Assembly (NCBI RefSeq): GCF_002752165.1
Contig: NZ_MOMB01000055.1
Coordinates: forward strand, 1 to 61,276
Origin: Erwinia sp. OLFS4
GTDB lineage: Bacteria > Pseudomonadota > Gammaproteobacteria > Enterobacterales > Enterobacteriaceae
Reading direction: 5' to 3'
Length of the DNA: 61,276 bases
Of this stretch, positions 42,563 to 51,269 are shown piece after piece; positions within the stretch are counted from its first letter, which is position 1; each line of letters begins with the position of its first letter. The translations under genes were made by a program, and so were the position numbers. The notes under the pieces are model-generated. The model searched no databases. It saw nothing but the letters and a program-made list of their open reading frames with translations, and had not been told where the DNA came from.

Positions 42563-42781
42563 CCCTGTGTATTACAACAGGGCGACCTGAATATATTGCG
42601 GGCTGTGGCTATTTTCGCTGTGCCAGCCGGCAGTGGGAACCGGCAACGAAATAATGCCGGCAATCATGGCCGCAGGAATGAGATGAGAGCGTAGGACAAT
42701 TGCATGGATTCGCTAAACTCTGATGCTGCAGTTAACATTATGCGTAATAAAAATAACTTAGTCACTGAGCAGGAGGTCGCG

Positions 42782-44338
42782 TTGATCCCGGACGTATCAC
42801 AGGCGCTTTCCTGGCTGAAAGCACACCCGGAAGCATTGAAGGGCATTGGCCGGGGTATTGAACGTGAAACTTTACGTGTGCAGGCCGATGGGCATCTTGC
42901 TGTAACCGGGCACCCTGAAAACCTGGGCGCCGCGCTGACACATGACTGGATTACGACAGATTTTGCCGAGACGCTGCTGGAGTTTATTACCCCGGTTGAC
43001 GGTGACGTTGAGCATTTACTGACTTTTTTACGGGATATCCATCGCCATGTTGCCCGTGAACTGGGCGAAGAACGCATGTGGCCATTAAGTATGCCCTGCC
43101 TGATTGAACAGGGACAGCACATTGAACTGGCTCAGTATGGTCGTTCTAACCTTGGCCGGATGAAAACCCTTTACCGTTCCGGATTACAGCATCGCTATGG
43201 TGCGCTAATGCAGATTATTTCCGGCGTACATTACAATTTTTCTTTGCCAGTCCGTTTCTGGCAGGCATGGGCCGACGTTAAAGATGCTGACAGCGGCAAA
43301 GAGGCCATTTCTGCCGGTTATTTACGGGTTATTCGTAATTACTATCGCTTTGGCTGGGTAATTCCCTATCTGTTCGGCGCTTCACCGGCGATATGCCCGT
43401 CTTTTTTACAAGGCAAAGCCAGTACCCTGCCGTTTGAGAAACACAAGGGGATGCTCTATCTGCCATATGCAACCTCACTGCGCCTGAGCGATTTAGGCTA
43501 TACCAATAAATCACAGAATAATCTCAATATAACTTTTAATAATCTGCAGGGTTATGTCGAGGGACTGAAGCGTGCCATTCAGACACCTTCAGAAGAGTTT
43601 GCCGCCATTGGGGTGAAGGATAAACAGGGCAACTGGTTGCAGCTTAATGATAACGTTTTGCAGATTGAAAATGAGCTTTATGCGCCGGTACGACCGAAAC
43701 GCGTCACCCGCTCGGGTGAAGCGCCTTCTGATGCGCTAACCCGCGCTGGCATTGAGTATATTGAAGTCCGCTCGCTGGACATCAATCCCTTTTCACCGAT
43801 TGGGATTGATGCCAGTCAGGTGCGTTTTCTTGACCTGTTTTTAATCTGGTGTGCGCTGGCCGATGCGCCAGATATGAGCAAGGAAGAATTGCTTTGCAGC
43901 CGTAAAAACTGGAACCGGGTTATCCTTGAAGGGCGCAAGCCGGGCTTGTTGATGAGCATCGGCTGTGACGATAATCAGCGCCCGCTTGCGGCAATGGGTA
44001 AGGCGTTGTTCGACGATTTCCGCGCGATAGCCCGGATTCTCGACAGCCAGCAGGGCAACGATGTTTATCAGCAGGTGTGTGATGTGCTGGTTGCCAGTTT
44101 TGACGATCCGCAACTGACTTATTCCGCGCGCATTCTGCATGCAATGAAAGATAACGGGATTGTTGGTACCGGGCTGGCGCTGGCAGAGCAATATCGCCAT
44201 ATGCTGACGGAAGAGGCGCTGGAAATTCTTACCCCGGATATGTTCAGTCAGCAAGCGACAAATTCGCGCATGAAGCAGAAAGAAATGGAAGCCAGTGATA
44301 CACTGAGTTTTGAAGACTATCTGAAAAGCAGAAAGTAA
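42782..44338 (+). CDS. gshA: Glutamate--cysteine ligase
   Basis: GshA joins glutamate and cysteine with ATP to make gamma-glutamylcysteine, the first step of glutathione synthesis. From the TTG at 42782 the product is 518 residues, exactly the E. coli length, and E. coli gshA also starts with TTG. GGAGG lies just upstream of this TTG. Diagnostic segments are [45 protein letters not shown] and [17 protein letters not shown]. An ATG at 42704 in the same frame would add 26 residues not present in the family, so I treat it as leader. micA and luxS follow. Confidence 0.95.
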   Translation: MIPDVSQALSWLKAHPEALKGIGRGIERETLRVQADGHLAVTGHPENLGAALTHDWITTDFAETLLEFITPVDGDVEHLLTFLRDIHRHVARELGEERMWPLSMPCLIEQGQHIELAQYGRSNLGRMKTLYRSGLQHRYGALMQIISGVHYNFSLPVRFWQAWADVKDADSGKEAISAGYLRVIRNYYRFGWVIPYLFGASPAICPSFLQGKASTLPFEKHKGMLYLPYATSLRLSDLGYTNKSQNNLNITFNNLQGYVEGLKRAIQTPSEEFAAIGVKDKQGNWLQLNDNVLQIENELYAPVRPKRVTRSGEAPSDALTRAGIEYIEVRSLDINPFSPIGIDASQVRFLDLFLIWCALADAPDMSKEELLCSRKNWNRVILEGRKPGLLMSIGCDDNQRPLAAMGKALFDDFRAIARILDSQQGNDVYQQVCDVLVASFDDPQLTYSARILHAMKDNGIVGTGLALAEQYRHMLTEEALEILTPDMFSQQATNSRMKQKEMEASDTLSFEDYLKSRK

Positions 44339-44341
44339 AAA

Positions 44342-44421
44342 AAGAAAAGGCCACGAAATCGTGGCCAAACTAACATCTCTGTTGACAGGGATGAGATGAT
44401 GATAACAAATGCGCGTCTTTC
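44342..44421 (-). ncRNA. micA: Small regulatory RNA MicA
   Basis: The minus strand from 44421 reads GAAAGACGCGCATTTGTTAT..., the MicA 5' end that in E. coli pairs with ompA and other porin mRNAs with Hfq. It is followed by a stem CATCTC/GAGATG and the terminator GGCCACGATTTCGTGGCC with TTTTCTTTTTTT. The position between gshA and luxS, antisense to the luxS leader, is the same as in E. coli. The length is about 80 bases, slightly longer than the E. coli ~72 because the internal loop is extended. Function in outer-membrane stress is inferred from the family. Confidence 0.92.
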
Positions 44422-44427
44422 ATAGAG

Positions 44428-44455
44428 TCAGACCGACGGTGATGAGAAAAGTTCA
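44428..44455 (-). promoter_or_regulatory. Sigma-E promoter of micA
   Basis: On the minus strand, TGAACTT (44455-44449) is followed by 16 bases and TCTGA (44432-44428, within GGTCTGA), matching the sigma-E consensus GGAACTT/TCTGA. The predicted start of micA at 44421 is 6 bases downstream. Confidence 0.85.
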
Positions 44456-44490
44456 CCGTCCCGTAAATAATTTTTAGCTGAGGTGATCAC

Positions 44491-45006
44491 ATGCCATTGC
44501 TGGACAGTTTTACCGTTGACCATACCATCATGGCCGCACCCGCTGTGCGTGTCGCAAAGACCATGAAAACGCCTCATGGCGACACCATTACCGTTTTTGA
44601 TCTGCGTTTTTGCAAGCCCAATAAAGAAGTTTTGCCAGAACGCGGTATTCACACGCTGGAACATTTGTTTGCTGGTTTCATGCGCAATCACCTTAACGGT
44701 AACGGTGTTGAAATCATTGATATCTCTCCGATGGGTTGCCGTACCGGTTTCTATATGAGCCTGATAGGTACGCCGGATGAGCAGCAGGTTGCCAGCGCGT
44801 GGAAAGCCGCAATGGCCGACGTGCTTAAAGTGACGGACCAGAATAAGATTCCGGAGCTGAACGAGTTTCAGTGCGGCACCTATAAAATGCACTCACTCGA
44901 TGAGGCAAAGGATATTGCAAACCATATTCTCAGTCATGACGTCGGCGTGAACCATAACGAAGAGCTGGCGCTGCCAAAGGAAAAACTGAAAGAGCTGCAT
45001 ATTTAG
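44491..45006 (+). CDS. luxS: S-ribosylhomocysteine lyase LuxS
   Basis: LuxS cleaves S-ribosylhomocysteine to homocysteine and DPD, the precursor of autoinducer-2, in the activated methyl cycle. The 171-residue product equals E. coli. Metal ligands are His54 and His58 (HTLEH) and Cys128 (FQCGTYKM); the catalytic Cys84 is in [18 protein letters not shown] precedes the ATG. Its leader overlaps the micA promoter region on the other strand. It is convergent with yfjD across a shared terminator. Confidence 0.98.
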   Translation: MPLLDSFTVDHTIMAAPAVRVAKTMKTPHGDTITVFDLRFCKPNKEVLPERGIHTLEHLFAGFMRNHLNGNGVEIIDISPMGCRTGFYMSLIGTPDEQQVASAWKAAMADVLKVTDQNKIPELNEFQCGTYKMHSLDEAKDIANHILSHDVGVNHNEELALPKEKLKELHI

Positions 45007-45023
45007 TTTTTCGCACACACGTT

Positions 45024-45049
45024 AAAAAGGACTCTGCGGAGTCCTTTTT
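45024..45049. terminator. Bidirectional terminator between luxS and yfjD
   Basis: AAAAAGGACTC and GAGTCCTTTTT form a symmetrical stem around TGCG, with A/T tracts on both sides, 17 bases after luxS and 15 before the end of yfjD. Confidence 0.92.
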
Positions 45050-45064
45050 GTTTGCCGTGCGTTT

Positions 45065-46351
45065 TCAGGAGCCAACGGATTGCTGCAGGGGTTTTTGTGG
45101 CGTAATACGCACCTGTCTGACCATGTTATCCTGTACGTCGAGGATATTAATGGCGTAATTTTTTACCTGGACTGTGGTACCTGCCTGCGGGATCTCTTCC
45201 AGCGCTTCCAGCAGCATACCGTTAACGGTACGGGCTTCATTCTCCGGCAGCGTCCAGTTAAACGCTTTATTCAGTTCGCGGATGTTAGCGCCACCTTCAA
45301 TTAATACTGAGCCATCGTTTTGTGGCATCACCTCTTCAGCCAGCGTCGGTGACATTGAGGTGGTAAAATCACCGACAATTTCTTCCAGAATATCTTCGAT
45401 GGTGACCAGCCCTTTAATATCACCGTATTCATCAACCACCAGGCCGACTTTCTCTTTATTTCGCTGAAACTTCACCAGCTGGACGCTTAACGCGGTGCCG
45501 TCAGGGACATAATAAATTTCATCGGCGGCACGCAGCATTAACTCTTTGGTGAATTCTTTTTTTTCCGTCATCATACGCCAGGCTTCACGGACGCGCAGCA
45601 TGCTGATAGTGTCATCCAGGCTGTCACGGTAAAGCACGATACGGCCGTGAGGTGAATGAGTCAGCTGGCGAAGTATTGATTTCCACTCATCATTAATATT
45701 AATGCCGACAATTTCGCTGCGCGGCACCATCACATCTTCAACCGTGACCTTATCAAGATCGAGCACCGACAGCAGCATATCCTGATTGCGCCGCGACATC
45801 AGAGAGCGGGATTCATGGACGATAGTACGCAGCTCGTCTTTGCTGAGGGCGGCACTGATTGCGCCTTCGGCTTTAATGCCGACCATGCGCATTAACCATC
45901 GGGCAATGGTGTTTAACAGCCAGACCAGCGGGAGCATCAGCTTTTGTAAGGGTCCCAACAGCCAGCTGCTGGGGTAGGCGACTCTTTCGGGGTAGAGTGC
46001 CGCAATGGTTTTAGGTAAGACTTCAGCAAATACCAGAACCACAAAAGTCAGAATGCCGGTGGCAATAGCAACACCCAGATCGCCATACAGTCTCATGCCG
46101 ACAATGGTGGCCAGTGAAGAAGCCAGAATATTTACCAGGTTATTACCAATCAGCACCAGACTTATCAGACGGTCCGGCCGGCGCAGTAATTTTTCAACGC
46201 GGCGTGCGGCGCGATTACCATTCTTTGCCCGGTGACGCAGCTTATAGCGATTCAGTGTCATCATGCCGGTTTCCGAACCGGCAAACCAGGCGGACACAAT
46301 AACCATCACTACCAGCGTGATAATCAGTGTGGTCGTCGAAATATGTTCCAA
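45065..46351 (-). CDS. yfjD: CorB/HlyC-CorC (CNNM) family transporter YfjD
   Basis: This is a 428-residue membrane protein equal in length to E. coli YfjD. It has an N-terminal DUF21/CNNM membrane domain (about 1-190; FAGSETGMMTLNRYKLRHRA is the family motif) and a pair of CBS domains (about 200-330, with DVMVPRSEIVGI and GLVTIEDILEEIVGD). A C-terminal CorC/HlyC domain (about 345-420) follows. Relatives act in magnesium or cobalt efflux; the exact ion is inferred. ypjD lies 25 or more bases upstream on the same strand, so the two may be co-transcribed. Confidence 0.94.
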   Translation of the reverse strand: MEHISTTTLIITLVVMVIVSAWFAGSETGMMTLNRYKLRHRAKNGNRAARRVEKLLRRPDRLISLVLIGNNLVNILASSLATIVGMRLYGDLGVAIATGILTFVVLVFAEVLPKTIAALYPERVAYPSSWLLGPLQKLMLPLVWLLNTIARWLMRMVGIKAEGAISAALSKDELRTIVHESRSLMSRRNQDMLLSVLDLDKVTVEDVMVPRSEIVGININDEWKSILRQLTHSPHGRIVLYRDSLDDTISMLRVREAWRMMTEKKEFTKELMLRAADEIYYVPDGTALSVQLVKFQRNKEKVGLVVDEYGDIKGLVTIEDILEEIVGDFTTSMSPTLAEEVMPQNDGSVLIEGGANIRELNKAFNWTLPENEARTVNGMLLEALEEIPQAGTTVQVKNYAINILDVQDNMVRQVRITPQKPLQQSVGS

Positions 46352-46376
46352 GGCTATAATTCCATGCTGTCGATCA

Positions 46377-47168
46377 TCAGGATGTCAGGAAGTGTTGTAG
46401 CATACGGCTGCCAAAATAAGCCATGGTGAGCAGAAATGCACCACTGCAATTGAACCAGACAACGCGGCGACCGCGCCATCCTTCATGATAATGACCCCAT
46501 AGTAATACCACGTAGACAAACCAGGCGAGGATAGAGAGCACGGCTTTATCAACATTTTCCCGGTTGAACAGGTTGTGCATATAAAACAGGCCGGTGCACA
46601 GTACCAGCGTCAGCAGAACCACCCCGACCTGAGTGATATGGAACATTTTACGCTCGATACTCATCAGCGGTGGAATATCGCTGCTGAACGCCAGACGCTT
46701 GTTTTTTAGCTGGTAGTCAATCCAGGCCAGTTGCAACGCATAAAGCGCAGCAATAATCAGCGTAGCGTAGGCAAAAAGCGCAAGGCCAATATGGACCATC
46801 ATGCCGGGGGTTGTTTCCAGATGGGTGATAAATGCATTGGGAACAAAGGTGGCAAAAGCCAGGTTTATCAGCGCAAAGCTGTAGACAATAGGCAATAAAA
46901 GCCAGCCGCGATTGCGCGATGCCACAATAGTCATGATGGCGCAAATCAACAGGCTCACCAGCGAGCCAATATTCAGCAGGCTAAGGTTCTGACCATTGCC
47001 AAAAGCAAAGATACGCTGTTCCAGCGCCACTGCATGACAAATCAGCGCCAGAATCGCTGAGATAATAGCCAGTCGTCGCCAGCCACTGTTTTTACGCAAC
47101 AGCGTGGGAATAATTAATGCCAGGCTGGTTGAGTAGGCAAACAGCGCCACAATCGCAAATACGAACAT
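46377..47168 (-). CDS. ypjD: CcsA-like inner-membrane protein YpjD
   Basis: This is a 263-residue protein with about eight membrane helices belonging to the cytochrome c assembly (CcsA/ResC) family and matching E. coli YpjD. The heme-handling WGHYHEGW block (WFVYVVLLWGHYHEGWRGRR) and GLALFAYATLIIAALYALQL are conserved. Its function in enterobacteria is unclear. I chose the ATG at 47168 (MFVFAIVALFAYSTS), which aligns with the E. coli start; an upstream start at 47234 would add 22 residues. It is divergent from ffh, as in E. coli. Confidence 0.92.
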   Translation of the reverse strand: MFVFAIVALFAYSTSLALIIPTLLRKNSGWRRLAIISAILALICHAVALEQRIFAFGNGQNLSLLNIGSLVSLLICAIMTIVASRNRGWLLLPIVYSFALINLAFATFVPNAFITHLETTPGMMVHIGLALFAYATLIIAALYALQLAWIDYQLKNKRLAFSSDIPPLMSIERKMFHITQVGVVLLTLVLCTGLFYMHNLFNRENVDKAVLSILAWFVYVVLLWGHYHEGWRGRRVVWFNCSGAFLLTMAYFGSRMLQHFLTS

Positions 47169-47273
47169 AAAAGTTGTCAGGTACTCGCCAGATAACGAAA
47201 AAAACAGTATAGCGCCAGCACCGTCTGGCTCCAAACGATCTCAATGCAGATGGCTGAGATTGCCATGCCTTCA

Positions 47274-47282
47274 TGTTATAAT
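47274..47282 (+). promoter_or_regulatory. Extended -10 promoter of ffh
   Basis: TGTTATAAT (47274-47282) is a perfect extended -10 (TGnTATAAT) 51 bases before the ffh ATG. No good -35 is visible, which is usual for this promoter class. Confidence 0.65.
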
Positions 47283-47333
47283 CCGTCATTATGTCGCTAT
47301 AGCGCCTATTCTGCATATACTGAGCGAGAGACA

Positions 47334-48695
47334 ATGTTTGATAATTTAACCGATCGATTGTCGCAAACGTTGCGCAATATCAGCGGCCGTGGCCGTCTGA
47401 CTGAAGAAAATATTAAAGAGACGCTGCGTGAAGTGCGTATGGCGCTGCTTGAAGCTGATGTCGCTTTACCTGTGGTGCGTGAGTTCATTAATCGGGTGAA
47501 AGAGCGCGCGGTGGGTCATGAGGTCAATAAAAGCCTGACCCCGGGACAGGAGTTTGTCAAAATCGTCCGCAACGAGCTTGAAGCGGCGATGGGGACCGAA
47601 AATAATAGCCTCGCCCTCAATGCTCAGCCGCCGGCAGTGGTGCTGATGGCGGGTTTGCAAGGGGCGGGTAAAACCACCAGCGTGGGTAAACTTGGTAAAT
47701 TCCTGCGTGAAAAGCATAAAAAGAAAGTGCTGGTGGTTTCCGCGGACGTTTATCGTCCCGCTGCAATCAAACAGTTAGAAACGCTGGCACAACAGGTTGA
47801 AGTCGATTTCTTTCCTTCAGACCTCAATCAGAAACCGGTTGCTATCGTAACGGATGCGTTGCAGCAGGCCCGGCTGAAATTCTACGACATCCTGCTGGTT
47901 GATACCGCTGGTCGGCTGCATGTTGATGCAGCGATGATGGATGAAATCAAACAAATTCATCACGCTATAAATCCGGTTGAAACGCTGTTTGTTGTTGATG
48001 CCATGACCGGCCAGGACGCGGCGAATACGGCCAGGGCATTTAATGAAGCGCTGCCGCTTACGGGTGTTATTCTGACCAAGGTTGATGGTGATGCGCGCGG
48101 TGGTGCGGCGCTGTCAATTCGCCATATCACTGGCAAACCTATCAAATTCATGGGGGTTGGAGAAAAAACCGAGGCGCTTGAACCTTTTTATCCTGATCGC
48201 ATTGCCTCACGTATTCTTGGAATGGGCGATGTCCTGTCGCTGATTGAAGATATCGAAAGTAAAGTGGATCGCGATCAAGCCGCGAAACTGGCAAGTAAGC
48301 TGAAAAAAGGTGACGGGTTTGATCTGAATGATTTTCTCGAACAGCTTAAGCAGATGCGCAATATGGGCGGTATGGCCAGCCTGATGGGTAAGTTGCCAGG
48401 TATGGGGCAGCTGCCGGATACGGTTAAGTCGCAAATGGACGACAAAGTGCTGGTGCGTATGGAAGCAATGATTAATTCCATGACCAACAAAGAGCGCGCA
48501 AAGCCGGAGATTATTAAAGGATCGCGCAAGCGCCGTATTGCTACCGGTTCCGGTATGCAGGTGCAGGATGTTAACCGCATGCTAAAACAGTTTGATGATA
48601 TGCAGCGCATGATGAAGAAAATGAAAAAAGGCGGTATGGCGAAAATGATGCGTAACATGAAGGGCATGATGCCCCCGGGATTCCCCGGACGTTAA
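47334..48695 (+). CDS. ffh: Signal recognition particle protein Ffh
   Basis: Ffh binds 4.5S RNA and signal sequences of nascent inner-membrane proteins and delivers ribosomes to FtsY. The 453-residue product equals E. coli. It has the N domain, then the G domain with P-loop LMAGLQGAGKTTSVGKL, DTAGRLHVD and TKVDGDARGGAALS, then the methionine-rich M domain (about 300-430; MGGMASLMGKLPGMGQL and QRMMKKMKKGGMAKMMRN). I chose the ATG at 47334 (MFDNLTDRLSQTLRNISG), preceded by GAGAGACA; the frame opens earlier at 47244 without homology. Confidence 0.97.
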   Translation: MFDNLTDRLSQTLRNISGRGRLTEENIKETLREVRMALLEADVALPVVREFINRVKERAVGHEVNKSLTPGQEFVKIVRNELEAAMGTENNSLALNAQPPAVVLMAGLQGAGKTTSVGKLGKFLREKHKKKVLVVSADVYRPAAIKQLETLAQQVEVDFFPSDLNQKPVAIVTDALQQARLKFYDILLVDTAGRLHVDAAMMDEIKQIHHAINPVETLFVVDAMTGQDAANTARAFNEALPLTGVILTKVDGDARGGAALSIRHITGKPIKFMGVGEKTEALEPFYPDRIASRILGMGDVLSLIEDIESKVDRDQAAKLASKLKKGDGFDLNDFLEQLKQMRNMGGMASLMGKLPGMGQLPDTVKSQMDDKVLVRMEAMINSMTNKERAKPEIIKGSRKRRIATGSGMQVQDVNRMLKQFDDMQRMMKKMKKGGMAKMMRNMKGMMPPGFPGR

Positions 48696-48716
48696 GCATA
48701 ATCCGTTCTGGCGTGA

Positions 48717-48744
48717 AAAAGCAAAGCGTAGAGATTGCTTTTTT
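48717..48744 (+). terminator. Terminator after ffh
   Basis: AAAAGCAA (48717-48724) pairs with TTGCTTTT (48735-48742) across a 10-base loop and continues in a T-run, 21 bases after the ffh stop. Confidence 0.75.
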
Positions 48745-48784
48745 CGCCAAAATGAGTAAAATTTTCGGGCTTTTTATATGACAC

Positions 48785-48819
48785 CCGGGCCCCGTTCCTC
48801 GATGGGGCCCGGTTGTTTT
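48785..48819 (+). terminator. GC-rich hairpin with T-tract in the rpsP leader
   Basis: CCGGGCCCC (48785-48793) pairs with GGGGCCCGG (48804-48812), followed by TTGTTTTA and then the rpsP ribosome site. It sits after the ffh terminator and only 20 bases before rpsP, so it may be a second terminator or an attenuator of the ribosomal operon. Confidence 0.7.
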
Positions 48820-48838
48820 ATTAACTGAAGAGGATGTT

Positions 48839-49087
48839 ATGGTAACAATTCGTTTGGCACGTCACGGCGCTAAAAAGCGTCCGTTTTATCAGGTAGTCGT
48901 TACTGACAGCCGCAATGCTCGCAACGGTCGTTTCATCGAGCGCGTAGGTTTTTTCAACCCGATCGCTTCCGGTCAGGCTGAAACACTGCGTCTGGATCTG
49001 GACCGTATTGAGCACTGGGTTGGCCAGGGCGCTACGCTTTCTGACCGCGTTCACGTGCTGGTCAAAGAAGCAAAGAAAGCAGCTTAA
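48839..49087 (+). CDS. rpsP: 30S ribosomal protein S16
   Basis: S16 is a primary 16S rRNA-binding protein needed for 30S assembly. The 82-residue product equals E. coli and begins [20 protein letters not shown], with [29 protein letters not shown] is the ribosome site. It is the first gene of the conserved operon rpsP-rimM-trmD-rplS. Confidence 0.99.
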   Translation: MVTIRLARHGAKKRPFYQVVVTDSRNARNGRFIERVGFFNPIASGQAETLRLDLDRIEHWVGQGATLSDRVHVLVKEAKKAA

Positions 49088-49105
49088 TCTGTTACGGTGG
49101 TAGTA

Positions 49106-49654
49106 ATGAGCAAGCAACAAACCGATTTGTCTCCTGAAGAGCCCATCGTAATGGGCAAAATGGGAGCCGCATTCGGCATTCGTGGTTGGCTCAAAGTGTT
49201 TTCTTCCACCGAAGACGCCGAAAGCATTTTTGATTACCAGCCCTGGTTCATTCAGCGTGCGGGTAAGTGGCAGCAAGTCGAGCTGGAAAGCTGGAAACGC
49301 CACAGTCAGGAGATCATCATTAAGGTCAAGGGCATTGACGATCGTGATGCAGCAGCGCTGCTGACCAATTGTGAAATTGTCGTTGACGCAACGGTGTTGC
49401 CCTCACTGGAACAGGGTGATTACTACTGGAAAGACCTGATTGGTTGCAAGGTAGTGACGCTAAAAGGTTATGAACTGGGTCAGGTCGTTGATTTGATGGA
49501 AACCGGTTCTAACGACGTTCTGGTGGTGAAGGCAAATCTCAAAGATGCGTTTGGTGCAAAAGAGCGGTTAATTCCGTTTCTTGATGAACAGGTTATCAGG
49601 AAAGTCGATCTCGCTACTGGTTCTATTGAAGTAGATTGGGATCCTGGTTTTTGA
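49106..49654 (+). CDS. rimM: Ribosome maturation factor RimM
   Basis: RimM helps assemble the head of the 30S subunit near S19. The 182-residue product equals E. coli. The N-terminal RimM barrel shows [20 protein letters not shown] and the PRC-barrel half shows [11 protein letters not shown] and [14 protein letters not shown], ending [10 protein letters not shown] chose the ATG at 49106, 18 bases after rpsP; a GTG at 49097 is in frame. Confidence 0.97.
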   Translation: MSKQQTDLSPEEPIVMGKMGAAFGIRGWLKVFSSTEDAESIFDYQPWFIQRAGKWQQVELESWKRHSQEIIIKVKGIDDRDAAALLTNCEIVVDATVLPSLEQGDYYWKDLIGCKVVTLKGYELGQVVDLMETGSNDVLVVKANLKDAFGAKERLIPFLDEQVIRKVDLATGSIEVDWDPGF

Positions 49655-49686
49655 CCTCCGGATTCAATGGTAAAGCGGCGCAGACA

Positions 49687-50472
49687 ATGTGGATTGGTGT
49701 TATCAGCCTTTTTCCCGAAATGTTTCGCGCGATTACGGATTACGGGGTAACTGGCCGGGCAGTAAAAAATGGCCTGCTTAGCATTCAAAGCTGGAGTCCT
49801 CGTGACTTTACGCATGACCGGCATCGTACTGTGGACGACCGTCCATATGGCGGCGGTCCGGGAATGTTGATGATGGTGCAACCCTTAAGGGATGCAATTC
49901 ATGCAGCGAAAGCGGCGGCAGGGGAAGGTGTTAAGGTGATCTACCTGTCACCTCAGGGGCGCAAGCTGGATCAGTCCGGCGTATGCGAACTGGCGGCGAA
50001 TCAGAAGATTATTCTGGTTTGTGGTCGCTATGAGGGTATTGACGAGCGCATTATTCACGCCGAAATTGACGAAGAATGGTCAGTCGGTGATTATGTGCTC
50101 AGCGGCGGCGAACTTCCCGCGATGACGTTAATTGACTCGGTTTCCCGGTTTATTCCGGGGGTCCTGGGAAAACAAGCGTCAGCAGAAGAGGATTCCTTTT
50201 CTGAGGGGTTATTAGATTGTCCGCATTATACCCGCCCTGAAGTGCTGGAAGGCATGGAGGTACCGCCGGTATTATTGTCGGGAAACCATGCGGATATCCG
50301 TCGCTGGCGCCTGAAACAGTCGCTGGGCCGAACCTGGCTGAGAAGACCTGAACTTCTGGAAAACCTGGCTCTGACTGAAGAGCAAGCAAGGTTGTTGCAA
50401 CAGTTCCAGCGTGAACATCAGCAACAGCATAACGATGAGAGGGACGAACAGGCGAAGCCTGATCCAACCTGA
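49687..50472 (+). CDS. trmD: tRNA (guanine(37)-N1)-methyltransferase
   Basis: TrmD makes m1G37 in tRNAs reading CNN codons, preventing +1 frameshifting. The 261-residue product (E. coli 255) is a SPOUT enzyme. The trefoil-knot SAM site is seen as [13 protein letters not shown] and [14 protein letters not shown], with the catalytic aspartate in [19 protein letters not shown] chose the ATG at 49687 ([20 protein letters not shown]). The frame opens within the end of rimM at 49636 but without homology. The C-terminal tail is slightly extended and polar ([18 protein letters not shown]). Confidence 0.97.
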   Translation: MWIGVISLFPEMFRAITDYGVTGRAVKNGLLSIQSWSPRDFTHDRHRTVDDRPYGGGPGMLMMVQPLRDAIHAAKAAAGEGVKVIYLSPQGRKLDQSGVCELAANQKIILVCGRYEGIDERIIHAEIDEEWSVGDYVLSGGELPAMTLIDSVSRFIPGVLGKQASAEEDSFSEGLLDCPHYTRPEVLEGMEVPPVLLSGNHADIRRWRLKQSLGRTWLRRPELLENLALTEEQARLLQQFQREHQQQHNDERDEQAKPDPT

Positions 50473-50501
50473 ATATCAGTTTACCCAGGATATGAGATTA
50501 A

Positions 50502-50852
<351 letters not shown>

Positions 50853-50887
50853 GAGCGCGCGTAAGCGACATCTCAATGTTAATAATC

Positions 50888-50921
50888 AAAAAGGGGCTAG
50901 CTTAAGCTGGCCCCTTTTTTT
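50888..50921 (+). terminator. Rho-independent terminator of the rpsP-rplS operon
   Basis: AAAAAGGGGC (50888-50897) pairs with GCCCCTTTTTTT (50910 onward), with an inner AGCTTAAGCT palindrome. It is strong and ends in a long T-run. Confidence 0.92.
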
Positions 50922-51062
50922 ATCGGTAACCGCAGACAATCAGGCCAGTAATTCTCTGGCATTGTTACGCGGCGCCAGATACCTCTTTCGCCTCAGCCGC
51001 CCGCTGAGGCGATCCGATTCTGGACAGGCGCAGGGGCGGGCGAAAAATAGCAAAACCATAAC

Positions 51063-51080
51063 TGTAAAATAAATTTTACA
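51063..51080 (+). promoter_or_regulatory. Strong TyrR box upstream of aroF
   Basis: TGTAAA-ATAAAT-TTTACA matches the TyrR consensus TGTAAAN6TTTACA exactly, 190 bases before the aroF ATG. The 417-base gap between rplS and aroF (50853-51269) otherwise holds the rplS terminator and AT-rich promoter DNA, with no gene. Confidence 0.88.
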
Positions 51081-51191
51081 CCATCATTTTTTGTGTACTC
51101 AATTATCATTATGATTTTTAATGAAATTAATTTATAATTTATCTGCTTCTATAAAAGTGGCCATTTTTATGTACATATATCTGGCCGATAT

Positions 51192-51209
51192 TGTATCAAT
51201 TGTGGTACA
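51192..51209 (+). promoter_or_regulatory. Weak TyrR box near the aroF promoter
   Basis: TGTATC-AATTGT-GGTACA keeps the essential TGT-N12-ACA spacing of weak TyrR boxes. It overlaps a possible -35 (TTGTAT, 51191-51196) with TTTATC at 51214-51219 as a possible -10, which would give repression by TyrR and tyrosine as in E. coli. Confidence 0.6.
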
Positions 51210-51269
51210 TTTCTTTATCCCATCGGGGGCAAGGGTAAAGGCATAACACCTAATGACAGGGCCGCAATC

